In this document: positions 1 to 10,726 of the stretch, in pieces
Layout: each line of letters starts with the position of its first letter
Numbering within the stretch: position 1 is the first letter of the stretch
Source: Peromyscus leucopus
Taxonomy: Eukaryota > Chordata > Mammalia > Rodentia > Cricetidae
DNA: 64,000 nucleotides
Direction: 5' to 3'
NCBI RefSeq assembly: GCF_004664715.2
Contig: NC_051065.1
Location: forward strand, 146,029,987 to 146,093,986
Translations under genes and position numbers: made by a program
The notes under the pieces: model-generated
The model's database searches: none
Told to the model about the DNA's origin: nothing
Seen by the model: only the letters and a program-made list of their open reading frames with translations

Positions 1-119
1 CACCACACTCAGCTAAGCAGTAATAGGACTCTTGGGAGCAGCCAATAAAACAGTCTAACTGAGGCTGGTGGCAACCACTCCAGAGGTTGAAACAAGTGTA
101 GCTGAAGTTCTCCTTAGGT

Positions 120-478
120 CCTGCCCACCCCCTCAGACCTCACAGTCACTTATAAAATAATCACTCAGAAGCTTATATTAATTAAAACTGTTCAGCCATT
201 AGCTCAGGCCTACTACTGACTAGCTCTTATATTTAAACTCAGCCCGTTTCTGTTAATCTATATGTCTCCATGTGTTCTGTGGCTTTACCTGTGTGCCATT
301 ACATGCTGCTCCCTGGACAGCAGGCTGGAGTCTCCTGACTCAGCCTTCCTGTTCCCAGAATTCTCCTTGTCTGCTTATTCCGCCTATACTTCCTGCCTGG
401 CTACTGGCCAATCAGCGTTTTATTTATCAACCAATCAGAGCAACACATTCATAGCATACAGAACGACATCCCCCCATC
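120..478 (-). mobile_element. LTR-like repeat, family B, copy 1
   Basis: Shares with 12655-12960, 22150-22440, 34085-34405, 35415-35760 and 38035-38580 the motif (reverse-complemented here) TTGGCCARTAGCTAGGC, CCAATCAG motifs, a GGGTTAATTTAAG block and TATAAGTCTCTGTG. I do not know the database name. Confidence 0.65.
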
Positions 479-555
479 AAACAAGGGGATTATAAATTAA
501 AGGCCAGCCTGGTGGATTTAGTAAAACATTCTCAAAATAAATAAAAACTAAACAG

Positions 556-634
556 AAGGCTGGGACATAGCTCATTGGCAGAGTACTTGTCTAGCATGTA
601 CAAGGTCCTAGGTTTCATCATTAGAATAATTTAA
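556..634 (+). mobile_element. ID SINE
   Basis: GGCTGGGACATAGCTCATTGGCAGAG matches the tRNA-Ala-derived ID head with A and B box spacing, followed by an A-rich tail. Confidence 0.75.
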
Positions 635-749
635 AAAAAAACTCTATCAGGTTTTTGGTGCACAGTAGGCATTCAAAAATGTAAATCATCTATTTCTGTT
701 TGACTTAGATACATTTTTTGTTGTTGCTAGTTTTATTTTTAGGGTTTTT

Positions 750-1343
750 TTTATTAAGGAATTTTTAATTTATTTTACATACCAATCAGATTCCCCTCTC
801 CTCCCATCCACCCCCCATTCCCTCCTTCAACAAGGCAAGGTCTCCCACGGGGAGTCCACAGAGCCTGGTACATTCAGTAGAGGCAGGTCCCTCCTCGTGC
901 ATCAAAGCTGTGCAAGGTGTCCCACAATAGGCAGTGGGCTCCAAAAAGTCAGCTCATGCACCAAGGATGGATCCTGATCCTACTGCCAGGGGGCCCCTTA
1001 AGCAGATCAAGCTATACAACTGTCTTGCTTATGCAGAGGGCCTAGTCCAGTCTCATGGAGGCTCCACAGCTGTTGGTCTAAAATTCATGAGTTCCCACTA
1101 CTTTGGTTTGGTTGTCTCTGTAGGTTTCCCCATCATGATCTTGATGCCCCTTGCTCATAGAATCCCTCTTCTCTCTCTTCAACTGGACTCCTGGAGCTCA
1201 GCCTGGTGCTTGGCTGTGGATCTCTGCATCTGCTTCCACCAGTTACTGGATGAAGGCTCTATGAGGACAATTAGGGTACTCACTGATCTGATTACTGGGG
1301 TAAGCCAGTTCAGGCACCCTCTCCACTATCTGCCAGCTGTTAC
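750..1343 (-). mobile_element. LINE-1 derived segment (rodent Lx-like), antisense
   Basis: Segments such as AAGGTCTCCCACGGGGAGTC and CAGAGCCTGGTACATTCAGT are familiar from antisense rodent L1 sequence. No intact frame is present; boundaries are approximate. Confidence 0.5.
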
Positions 1344-1436
1344 TTATTTCTCTCCTCTATTATCAAGCTTCTTAGTTGATATCAGAGTAAATACCAAGCA
1401 GTTTGTTTGATAGATTGCTTTTAAAAGTACCTAAGT
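1344..1436 (+). repeat. Left arm of a 93-bp inverted repeat
   Basis: Reads as the near reverse complement of 1605-1699, including AAATACCAAGCAGTTTGTTT and TAGATTGCTTTTAAAAGTAC, with small indels near the outer end. Confidence 0.9.
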
Positions 1437-1456
1437 AAGGCATAGTGGGCAGAAAT

Positions 1457-1604
1457 AGTTTTTTCTTTTTCCAAGACAGGATTTCAACGCATCCCTGGCT
1501 GGCCTAGAACATACTATTCAGATCAGTCTGGCCTCATACTCACAGAGATCTGCCTCCTTCTGCCTTCTAAGTACTGGGATTAAAAGCATGCACCACCATG
1601 CCTG
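1457..1604 (-). mobile_element. B1 SINE in inverted-repeat spacer
   Basis: Antisense B1: CCAAGACAGGATTTC at one end and GCATGCACCACCATGCCTG at the other. It fills nearly the whole spacer between the inverted arms. Confidence 0.85.
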
Positions 1605-1699
1605 ACTTAGGTACTTTTAAAAGCAATCTAGCAAACAAACTGCTTGGTATTTACTGAGTAAATAGTAAGAAGCTTGATAATGGAAGAGGAGAGAAATAA
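1605..1699 (-). repeat. Right arm of the inverted repeat
   Basis: ACTTAGGTACTTTTAAAAGC to GAGAAATAA, complementary to 1344-1436. Confidence 0.9.
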
Positions 1700-1772
1700 A
1701 TAATGGCTAGCAGAGGCTATGGCCTGGAAGCAAAGTGATGTTTTCTTGTTTGGGTTTTGTTGTTTGTTGTTG

Positions 1773-1852
1773 AGTTTGACAGTATAGAGACTGAGCCAGA
1801 GCCTCATGAAATGCTAGGCAAGTGCTTTTGTCCTGTGTATATCCCCAGGCCT
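1773..1852 (-). mobile_element. ID/B4-like SINE fragment
   Basis: Antisense tRNA-like segment with ATGCTAGGCAAGTGCTTTTG and ATATCCCCAGGCC. Confidence 0.5.
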
Positions 1853-1876
1853 AGTTTTTCTTTTCTTAACTGGAAG

Positions 1877-1972
1877 ACTGTGCCAGGCATGGTGGCCAGC
1901 CTGGTCTACAGAGTGAGTTCCAGGACAGCCAGGACTACACTGAGAAACCCTGTCTTGAAAAGTCAAAGATGG
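1877..1972 (+). mobile_element. B1 SINE, internally deleted
   Basis: GCCAGGCATGGTGG joins directly to GCCAGCCTGGTCTACAGAG, losing the middle of the left half, then runs to GAGAAACCCTGTCTTG. Confidence 0.8.
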
Positions 1973-2359
1973 GGTTGTGGGGGAGAAAGACTGTGTTGTT
2001 GGTTTTGTTTTGTTTTTTGATAGAAGCTTTAGGCTCCTGGGAAATATGCACAGAAAGTAGTGATCTCTCTCTCTGCTCCATCTTCACACAGCTTCCCCAT
2101 TTATTAACACAGTTCACTGATGTGTTCTAGCTGACACAGGACACCGCCTAACAGAGTTTACATTAAGGCTCTTATGTTGTGCAGCTCTGTGGATCCTAAA
2201 ACATGTATAATGTCATGAACCATTAATGTAATATCACAGGAGTAATTTCACTGCCCTAAAAATTTTTTCTAGCTCTCTATTTACCTTCGATTTCTCCAGG
2301 TTCTTGGAAGTACCTATTTTTTTAAAAGGTTTTTTAAAGTTTGTATTTATGTGTGTGTT

Positions 2360-2360
2360 T

Positions 2361-2421
<61 letters not shown>
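2360..2421. repeat. (AT)n-(GT)n microsatellite
   Basis: Alternating TA (2360-2381) followed by TG (2384-2421). Confidence 0.97.
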
Positions 2422-2423
<2 letters not shown>

Positions 2424-2565
2424 ACATATGCATGCAGGCACTCTTAAAAGGCCAAAAGAGGCCTTGGGTCCCCTGGTGCAGGAGTTAACAGGCAGTTGTA
2501 ATCCAGCCATGGTAGATGCTGGGAACCAAACTAAAGTGTCTGCAAGAGCAGTTGGGAGCACCTAG
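2422..2565 (-). mobile_element. B2 SINE, degraded
   Basis: Antisense B2-like order: GTTGTAATCCAGCCATGGTAG, GCTGGGAACCAAAC, GCAAGAGCAGTTGGGAGC. Confidence 0.6.
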
Positions 2566-2759
2566 TATTTGTGATGTCTGTGTAGTTTTGCTCTTTCCAG
2601 GGTGTCACAAAGTTGAAATCATATAATATGTATGATATATATGTAGCCTTTCCTACAGGTGATGGTGACTGGCAGGCTACCTCCGGAGAGGCTGCGTTGG
2701 TTTGCCTTCCAACAAGCAGTGGGGGAGAGTTCCATCAGCTCCACCCCCATTAGCTCTTG

Positions 2760-3180
2760 GTGGTGTCAGCACTCTGGACTTTGGCTTTTCTGATATATGT
2801 GCTGTGGTGTCTCACTGTTTTCATTTGTATTTCCCTGGTGGTCTATGGTATGAAGAGCCTTTTCCTCTCAAATATAACGGTAAGGTCTTTGATCCATTTT
2901 TCAGCCAGGTTATTTGTTTTCTTATTGTTGTACTAAGAGTGCTCTGTCTATTTTATCTCACAGCCTTTAGCATGACTTGCAGAGATTCTCTCACCTGTGG
3001 TTCACCGTTTCATTTTCTTTGAAACTGTTAATGAACCCTGGCTTGCTAATTATTCCTTTGACTCTATGTGCCTTCCGTGTCCGATCTAAAAAGTCATCTA
3101 GATTTTCTCTGTTGTCCTTCAGTTCTACGTTTTGCATTGGAATTAGTTTTTGTGCCACTGGAAGGCTTTTCTGGAGAATC
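2760..3180 (-). mobile_element. Possible old LINE-1 remnant
   Basis: CATTTGTATTTCCCTGGTGG and TTGATCCATTTTTCAGCCAGG followed by TTATTTG resemble antisense L1 ORF2. Too diverged to be certain. Confidence 0.4.
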
Positions 3181-3724
3181 AGTCTTGGTGAGTGAGTGCG
3201 CAGCTGCTCCAGCAGCTGAAAGACTCTCTTTTCTCCACCATGCTGCTGCTGCTCCTTTGACAGCGTGTTCAGCTGAGTCCACCCCGAGCTCTCTTTGTAC
3301 CACTGGCTGTCTGTTCCCTCTCTCACCACCAGTGTGCTAGCAGTTTGGGGACTGTAGCCTTCTACACAACTTGGGTCTTCTCGGTCCTCCAACCCGCTCT
3401 TCGGTGTTGAATCAGCTCTTGTACTCATTACCTTTCCCATTGCTTCGACAAAGACATCTGATAAGAAGCAACTTAGGGCAAGAAAGACTTCGTGCAGACT
3501 TACAGTCGAGGCGCATACAGTCTATCACAGCAGGGAAGGCGTGGTGACAAGAAGGTGACAGAGCTGAGCACAGTGTCTCCAGTCAGGAAGCAGAGTGATG
3601 ACCACCATGACTTGGCACACTCGCTCCTTTTTATGCAGTCCAGGACTCCAGAATATTCCCATGTAACATGGGTCTTCCCACTTCAGTTACCTGAGTCTAA
3701 AAACCTGAGGCCACAGGAGAGGTG
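3181..3724. other. Unassigned non-coding sequence
   Basis: No gene or SINE recognised. A 149-codon minus-strand open frame at 2991-3440 overlaps the L1-like segment and has no recognisable domain. Confidence 0.5.
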
Positions 3725-4150
3725 CCCTGAGAGCAAGGGCCCAACCTATTGAAAGCTCCACTTTGTGAAGATGCAAATTTATTTGAAAATAGAAAATCCG
3801 AACTAATAATTCAAGGAGCTCCCTGCTGAAGAACAATTCCTTTCAGGAACATGACTTACCAAAGAAAAGATCACAACAGCCTTAGATCAAGGTGGGCAGG
3901 CTCCATCAGGATCTGGCAGAACTTGGGAGTGTCAGCCACATGGTACTGATTTTGCTGGCATGAGGGATGCATGCTTGAGGGGCCCATGAAGTCATAGACC
4001 ACAATTCCAGAGAGGTGCTGAGGCCAGGCAATAGGGCAGACTAGGCTGGAATCCCTGCAAAGAGGCCCTGGGAGGCTACTGCATGACTTTATGAAGGTGA
4101 AGCTTCTGGGAACTCCAGGATGTTGGCGATTCCAAGACCATAGGATATCT
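3725..4150 (+). repeat. Dispersed repeat, family D, copy 1
   Basis: Shares with 30770-31160 the order GAAAGCTCCACTTTGTGAA, CAGCCACATGGTACTG, TTGGCAGGCATG-like, GACTAGGCTGGAATCCC and TATGAAGGTGAAG. No family name known to me. Confidence 0.6.
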
Positions 4151-4394
4151 ACCCAAGAAAGCAAGAAATGAAGCTGTCCCAAGAAAGAGGCTATGTAAGC
4201 TGTGGGTAGCAGAGCTGGATGGGTAGGGCTATCCCAAGCCTTGTGGATTCTAGGAAATTCCATCAGGAACCCCAGAAGTGAGACATGGAGCTACAGGAAT
4301 CAGTGTCTGCCTGCTCGGTCTCAGTCTTGCTTTAGTCTGAAGCCTGGGTCCCTTGGACCACAGTTGTATCAGCTTCTGGGTAGTGATTCTAGAT

Positions 4395-4597
4395 CACTGG
4401 TTCTCAACCTTCCTAATGCTGCAACCCTTTAATACAGTTCCTTGTGTTGTGGTGACCCCCAAACCATAAGTTATTTTGTTGCTACTTCATAACTGTGATT
4501 TTGCTACTGTTATGAATCATAATGCAAATATCTGATATGGAGGATAACTGATATGAAACCCCCAAAGGGGTCATGACCCACAGGTTGAAAACTGCTG
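4395..4597. mobile_element. hAT-Charlie type MITE (URR1-like) with 8-bp target duplication
   Basis: Left end CACTGGTTCTCAACC and right end GGTTGAAAACTGCTG are imperfect inverted repeats of the Charlie end. The interior AACCCTTTAATACAGTTCCT and CCCCAAAGGGGTCATGACCC is as I know URR1. Flanks TTCTAGAT (4387-4394) and CTCTAGAG (4598-4605) share six of eight bases around TCTAGA. Non-autonomous; no transposase. Confidence 0.85.
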
Positions 4598-4605
4598 CTC
4601 TAGAG

Positions 4606-6010
4606 AAATACTTGCCCAGGAGCTGCTTTCAAACAGGGAACCCCTTTAGCAGCATTTTAAGTTCAAGCTCTATCTTTTCCATTGAATTTGCATTTTCACA
4701 CAATGGCAGGGGAGTGGGAGAAGGGGCTTCCTCTAATGGACTATTTTCCAGTGTCTTGGTACAGAGTGCCAGCTTTCTCTTTAATGGCAGCGCTCTCTTT
4801 AACAACTGCTTTCAAGCCTGGCTTGTCTGTAATGTTAAACTCACTCTTTCCCATGCCAAACTGCACATTTCCATCTTTCTCATCCACTTATTCTCTCTCC
4901 CTCACTGGAGACCTGCATAAGAATAGTAAGCAAAAGCCATGTCCCAGCCCTCAAATACTATCCTGTCTTGAAAGTTCCTCTTCCAAACAAATGATCCAGT
5001 TAATTGTCTGCATTCAGCCTCACTCGGGTCTCCAGGCCCAGGCATGATGGAGCCAGATTCTCCGGCAGAACGTCACATGCATAGCCATTAGTGCACTTTA
5101 GACCAGATTCTTGGTTCTCCTCAGAAATCTCAGGAGCTGGACCTCTGCTGTCTACCTTTGTGTCCACATTCTGGCCTTCCAAACTCCTGCCAGAATGGCC
5201 CCTTGACCTCTGCTTACTGCATTCTAGGGCTTTTTAAAGTTCCAAACTCTTCCACATTCTCCTTGCAGGCCAGTTCCACATGTTTCCAGGTCAGGTTTAT
5301 TACAACAGTGACCCCACTTCTTGGTACCAATTTTCCATGTGAGTTATTTACTTGTTACTACAATAAAGATACCTGGCGAAAGTAACATAATAGGCAGCCA
5401 CTGTCTTAGAAAGCATGAGAGGTTGAAAGTAATCAGAACAAAAATGGGGTGATCATAAGGAGAGCCAGAACTGAGAGTGTGCTAGTGGCTGATTTATGTT
5501 TCTGGAATGTGGTGAAGTGAGTATGCCCATATTGAGTGGAGAAGATGGTAGATGGAGAGAAGAAAACAAGAAAGGACCAATGCAGAAAACAGTTCTGAAG
5601 GAAACTGGGTACGAAAGCAACACAGAAATAAGATGTCATGTACAAGGGCAGGAAGCACCGCCTCCTTTGGGCCAAATAGCCCACGGTCATGGGTGGAGCA
5701 AATACCACTACACAGAAATGCCCACTGCTGTGGAATCAAATAAGAAAAAGAACAAAGTTGTAGGAGGCACGAGGTCCACATGCTCACAGGTAAGCATTAG
5801 AGAAGGCAGAATTGTTAAAACACACAGGCTTTATTCTTCAGCAGAAGAAACTGACGCCTAGTTCTCCTGGAAGCCTGGAGTGGATGGTATTTACTAACTG
5901 GTGATCTTTGGCTATGCTGTAGAGCCAGGCTTCGTCCAAATCCCTGAGACTTCTGAGAATTGTTTCTCAGTCAATATAACCATCCTTATGCTTAATACAA
6001 ACCCTTCCTC
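4606..6010. other. Unassigned intergenic sequence
   Basis: No exon recognised. The block around 5280-5400 (TTGGTACCAATTTTCC and following) looks like an old dispersed repeat I cannot name. Short open frames on both strands have no family features. Confidence 0.5.
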
Positions 6011-6011
6011 C

Positions 6012-6187
6012 CATTGGAGAGATGGCTCAGTGGTTAAGAGCACTGGCTGCCTTTCCAGAGGTCCGGGGTTAAATTCCCAGCAACCACATGGTGGCTCACA
6101 ACCATCTATAACAGGATCTGATGCCCTCTTATGACATAAAGTAGTACATGCAGACAGAACACTCATATAAAATAAATAAATCTTTAA
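6012..6187 (+). mobile_element. B2 SINE
   Basis: GAGAGATGGCTCAGTGGTTAA head, CACATGGTGGCTCACAACC middle, AAATAAATAAATC tail. Confidence 0.95.
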
Positions 6188-6340
6188 CACAAACTCTTTC
6201 TCCCTAAGCTCTTACCCTGAGTTTTGTTTTTTAGTCAATGGAACCCATTCTCGTGGAAGAGGTCACAGGTGCTTAGCAAAAGACATGTACTTTGCAAGAG
6301 AGTTTCAGTGTAATCAGATTCTTTAAGATATGTTGTGATA

Positions 6341-6496
6341 AGCCGGCAGTGGTGGCACACGTCTTTAATCCCAGCACTCGGGAGGCAGAGGCAGGTGGAT
6401 CTCTGTGAGTTTGAGGCCAGCCTGGGCTACCAAGTGAGTTCCAGGACAGGCTCCAAAACTACACAGAGAAACCCTGCCTTCAAAAACAAACAAAAA
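6341..6496 (+). mobile_element. B1 SINE with target duplication
   Basis: Complete B1 from AGCCGGCAGTGGTGGCAC to an A-rich tail. Flanked by AGATATGTTGTGATA (6326-6340) and AGATTTGTTGTGATA (6497-6511), a 15-bp duplication with one mismatch. Confidence 0.96.
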
Positions 6497-6654
6497 AGAT
6501 TTGTTGTGATAATCGTCACGAGTTTTATTGTGTTTAAATATGTAAAAAATAAATCACTCGGAGTCAGACTCGAGAAGTTTGAACCAGCCTGGCTAACTAA
6601 AGTGGTGCTGAACGGCGTTTCATTCCTGCCTCTCTGCAGATCATTTCACTGTCA

Positions 6655-7225
6655 GCCATGACATTTGCAAGGATCTCCACAAATGTTACAACAACACAAA
6701 GCCTTGCAGAACCAGGATCCTTCTGATTTGGAGATTCGTCAACCAGGCTTTTCTGGAGCCAGCAGCAACTGGCTTGCAGAAGCTCTAGAGGGGTCCTTGG
6801 CGGGGACATTCAAGGTTCTGGTGACCTTGGTAGACAAAACACAAATTGACTTGTTGTTGGAATTCCTGGCCACTCCCCCAGCTACATGACTGCACATGCG
6901 CTGTCCAGTAGCCAAACAAGAGATTTAGTTATCCCTTATACCCTACGTGATTCATGCCCTGCGTGGTCACATAATCTATGCACATGCCTGGTGTAGCTAC
7001 CTAAGCCCATATGCACATGTGCAGGGGAATCCATAAAAAGCGGGTCACAGACTCCTCCCCCCTCTTCTCCCTCTCCTTGAATGACTATCTCCATAGGCCT
7101 AAGCACATTCTCCTCTGTTTCTTCTCTTAATAAACTCTTATAGTGGATTTTGTTGTGCCTCATGGCTTTTCTTGCATGGTAAACACGCTGCTTAATGAAT
7201 AACACAGTGCCACTGCATAATAACA
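6655..7225 (+). mobile_element. Solo LTR-like element (ERV class II-like)
   Basis: Resembles a rodent LTR: TATA-like CATAAAAAGCGGGTCACAG (about 7031), a pyrimidine-rich R region, and polyadenylation signal TTAATAAACTCTTATAG (about 7126), then TTGTTGTGCCTCATGG. No gag/pol/env follows. Ends not resolved. Confidence 0.6.
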
Positions 7226-7384
7226 ACTAACACTTGCATCTGGCAATCTCCAGACTCTTCTTTCAAAAGGCAAAATGTAACATCATTTTTGGAAGGTAAC
7301 TTCTCATTTTTCACTAGTCAGAAACCTGCCCATATACTTTGGTCCAGTAGATTGACTCATCTGCTACAGAATTAACTAGAGACG

Positions 7385-7600
7385 CACATGTTCACTCTAC
7401 TGCTGCAACAAACAGCATGACCAAAAACAATAGGAGGAAATGATTTATCTGGCTTATACTTCTGGGTCACAGGCCATTGCTGAGGGAAGTCGGGCAAGAA
7501 CTTGAAGCAGAGACTGGAAGGAAAGAAAGCTCCTCACTAGACTTGCTCACACTTTGCTCAGCTAGATTTCCTTACACAGTCCAGGACCACCTGTCCAGGA
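7385..7600 (-). repeat. Rodent dispersed repeat, family A, partial
   Basis: CTGCTGCAACAAACAGCATGACC and TTATCTGGCTTATACTTC parallel the antisense copy at 14812-15185. Confidence 0.5.
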
Positions 7601-7624
7601 AACAGTGCTGCCCACAGTGGGCAA

Positions 7625-7925
7625 TGTTTGTGCTCTCACAAATAAAGCTTGCCTGGAGATCAGAGTGCGGGGCTGGCCACTAGAGGCCAGGCAGTGGTGG
7701 CACACACCTTTCATCCCAGCACCTGGGAGAAAATATGGCTGGGCAGAGAGAGGAAGTGATAAGGCAGGTGGAGATAGGAGCTCGGCCCTTTCAGGCTGAG
7801 GATTTGGAAGAGTTAAGAAGTCTCTCCAGAGGCTGGTTGCTCTGCTTTACTGATCTTTCAGCGTTTACCCCCATATCTGGCTCTGGGTTTTTATTATTAA
7901 GACGGATTAGGATTTGTGCTACAGG
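7625..7925 (+). mobile_element. Composite repeat, family C, with captured B1 segment
   Basis: AATAAAGCTTGCCTGGAGATCAGAG, then a B1-like AGGCAGTGGTGGCACACACC, then GGCTCTGGGTTTTTATTATTAAGAC. The reverse of this order recurs at 16680-17065, so B1 is part of the element, not a fresh insertion. Confidence 0.65.
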
Positions 7926-8074
7926 GTGGGGCCCTTCTATATCAGTCACCCATCAAGATAATCCCCCACCCATCCGATCTGGGCAATCCCTAAATTGAGA
8001 TTCTCTTCTCAGGTAACTCAAGGCTGTGTTAAGGTGACAGTCAAGCTAGCTAGAACACATGGAAAAATGAGTGC

Positions 8075-8296
8075 CTACTGACCCAGAACATAGGTCAGAT
8101 GGGAGAATGCTTGCCTGCCATGCAAAACAGACTGGATTTGATCCCCAGCACCACATAAACTGAGCATAGTTACACAGCTTTATATTATTAGTAATTGGGA
8201 GGTTGATGCAAGAGAATCAAAAGTTTTAGGCTACCCCGGGCTGCAACAAGTTCAAGGCCAGCCTGGATGCATGGGCCCCTGACTCACAAAATGTAA

Positions 8297-8331
<35 letters not shown>

Positions 8332-8335
8332 AACC
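8075..8335 (+). mobile_element. B4 SINE (ID + B1 fusion) with (TAAA)n tail
   Basis: tRNA-like GGAGAATGCTTGCCTGCC, then a B1-like half with GGCCAGCCTGGATGC, ending in TAAA repeats at 8293-8332. Confidence 0.75.
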
Positions 8336-9068
8336 TACTAGGCATGACAGCTGGGCCCATGCCTGAAATCAGGCCCTGATCCACAAAATAATAAATCTGG
8401 AATATTAAATGAAGCAGAAAGCGATCAGGGACAATAAACAAACGCAAGTGAGGAGACAGAATAACGTGGCACACCAGAGCCAAGACCAGGCACTGAGCCC
8501 AGAAGTTCCTGAGTCAATGGAATCACACACACTAAGAGAGTAAATTATAGACTAAGATCATTCAATCTCAAGAAAGTTGTTTTAAAATTATGTTTGAAAC
8601 ATGGAAAACTGCTGAAATTGCCCACATAGACACCGTAGACCAAAGTCACGCTGAGCCAGCAGATTACAGGAAGTGCACAGTAGACTCAGCCTTCAGGACA
8701 CCGGGAAAGGAAGACCCAAGCAGACTGCAGCTGTCTTCACCCAGGTACTCTAAAGGAACTAATGAGAGGGGAAGTCTGAAGCCGGTGGCAAGCACAATAA
8801 CCATGAGCCAGGGGCTTCTCTTCAACAAAGCCCCCAACCCATCCCACCCCCCACCCCGGAGACAGAATTCTGACAGAGCCAGCAGACTGTCTCTCATTCC
8901 ACACTACTGCTCATTTGCAGCTGTAATTGGTAGCTGGGGCTGCATCCTGTATGCTGAAACTGGCATACATGAAGGGATATATTTATTCATTGTGATGTGG
9001 AGATAAATCAACCAGTTTTCAAATGCACAGAGACCAAATCAGATACCCAACAATAAAATTGCAGCGAA
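8336..9068. other. Unassigned intergenic sequence
   Basis: No repeat or exon clearly recognised. A 138-codon open frame at 8590-9006 has no conserved features. Confidence 0.5.
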
Positions 9069-9257
9069 AGGGCCGGAGAGATGGCTCGGTGGTGAAGAAC
9101 ACTGGCTGCTCTTCCAGAGGACCCAGATTCAATTTCCAGCACCCACATGACAGCTCACAACTGTCTATAACTTCAGTTCTAGGGGACCTGACACCCTAAC
9201 ACAGACATACATGCAGGCAAAACACCAACGCACATAAAAAATAAAAATAAAAATTTA
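9069..9257 (+). mobile_element. B2 SINE
   Basis: GGAGAGATGGCTCGGTGG to CACATAAAAAATAAAAAT. Confidence 0.92.
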
Positions 9258-9330
9258 AATTGCAGCAAAAGATACTGTTAAAAAATGTTTATTGTTTGAT
9301 CCTAGTTACAAAAAAAAATCATAAATGTAG

Positions 9331-9498
9331 CTGGGCAGTGGTAGTGCACACCTTTAATTCCAGCATTTAATTCCAGCACTCAGGAGGCAGAGGCAGGCAG
9401 ATCTCTGTGAGTTCGAGGCCAGCCTGCGCTATAGATCAAATTCCAGGACAGCCAGGGCTACACAGAGCAACCCTATCTTGGAAAACCAAATTTTAAAA
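9331..9498 (+). mobile_element. B1 SINE with 13-bp internal slippage duplication
   Basis: GCTGGGCAGTGGTAGTGCAC to GGAAAACC. The block TTTAATTCCAGCA occurs twice in succession. Confidence 0.92.
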
Positions 9499-9668
9499 AA
9501 GTAACAAATGTATACACACAGGGATGAAAGACAAACAGCTGAAATGACACTCTGGCTTTAAAAGTTGTTGGTTTTCTATTTTATTTCTGCCTTTTCCACA
9601 CTTTCTACTCCGAATGTGTTAATTTTATAATCAGAAAAACCAATGTTTCTTAAAAACACAGCATTGGG

Positions 9669-9803
9669 CCGGGCGGCAGTGGCCCATGACTTTAGTCCCA
9701 GCACTTGGGAGGCAGAGCCAGGCGGATCTCTGTGAGTTCAAAGCCAGCCTAGTCTACAGAGTGAGTTCCAGGAAAGGCACCAAAGCTACACAGAGAAACC
9801 CTG

Positions 9804-9846
<43 letters not shown>

Positions 9847-9864
9847 AAAAAACAAAACAAAACA
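9669..9864 (+). mobile_element. B1 SINE with long A-tail and target duplication
   Basis: CCGGGCGGCAGTGGCCCATG to a run of about 37 A. Flanked by AAAAACACAGCATTGGG (9652-9668) and AAAAACACAACATTGGG (9865-9881). Confidence 0.95.
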
Positions 9865-9883
9865 AAAAACACAACATTGGGGG

Positions 9884-9962
9884 TTAGGGTTGTAGCTGGA
9901 TCTGGTAGAGTTCTTGCCAAGCATCCCCAAAGCTGTGGGTTTGTCGTCCCTCACCACCACCC
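9884..9962 (+). mobile_element. ID-like SINE fragment
   Basis: TTAGGGTTGTAGCTGGATCTGGTAGAG resembles a diverged ID head. Confidence 0.45.
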
Positions 9963-9984
9963 GGACCCCCCAACCCCCACCCCC

Positions 9985-9994
9985 GACACACACA

Positions 9995-10033
<39 letters not shown>
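9985..10033. repeat. (CA)n microsatellite
   Basis: CA dinucleotide run with early CG interruptions. Confidence 0.97.
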
Positions 10034-10034
<1 letters not shown>

Positions 10035-10049
10035 ACCCCTTGTCACTCT

Positions 10050-10195
10050 AATGCTGAGTTTGAGATGCATGCCTGCAATCCCGGCACTCAGAGGGTAGAG
10101 ACCAGAGGATCAGAAGTTCAAATCCATTCTTGGTTACAGGGACAGTCAAGACCAAGGTGGGATACATAAGACCATGCCAAATTAAAAAAAAAAGT
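10050..10195 (+). mobile_element. B1/B4-related SINE, diverged
   Basis: GATGCATGCCTGCAATCCCGGCACTC, then CAGAAGTTCAAATCC, then an A-run. Confidence 0.6.
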
Positions 10196-10726
10196 TACGT
10201 GCAGTTAGATGTCCTGAGGAAATAAAGGTGACTAAATTGTGTTTCCCCAAAATTGCAGATTGAAGGGAGGTCTGATCCCCACGGCGCACTGTGCCTATCT
10301 ACAGCCAGCTCTGAGGCGCTTCAATTTGTGCCAGCCTGGGCTACAAAAGACTCCGAGGACCCCCGAGCTGCATAGCCCAAGGCTTTCAACACCCTCTCCC
10401 TCAGAAAATAATGTCGGAATAGGTGACTGTTGGCACAGACTTCCAGGAGGGCGCTGGGTCCTGACGCAGGATTCGACAGGTGCCAGAAACTCACGTCTCC
10501 CTGAAGATGCGCGACCTGGCGGCCAGCCTGGCGCCGCTCAAGAGCTCTTCTGCTCCGGGTGAGGGAAGGCGGTGAGGAGAGGTGAGCGGAGGCCGGGCAG
10601 GACCGAGGGATGCCTTGCGTGCACGGCTCCACCCGACGTGTCCGCAGACGGCCCTGCCCCCTCCGATCTCCAGACGCTCGCTCGTGCCCCTCCAGCCACT
10701 CCAGAGCCTTCCCGCCAAAGCCCCGT

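Noticed and set aside
558..632. A tRNA-like A/B-box segment
   Set aside because: It is an ID SINE; no cloverleaf tRNA gene can be supported.
6655..7225. Possible intact endogenous retrovirus
   Set aside because: Only an LTR-like segment is seen; no gag, pol or env coding sequence lies beside it.
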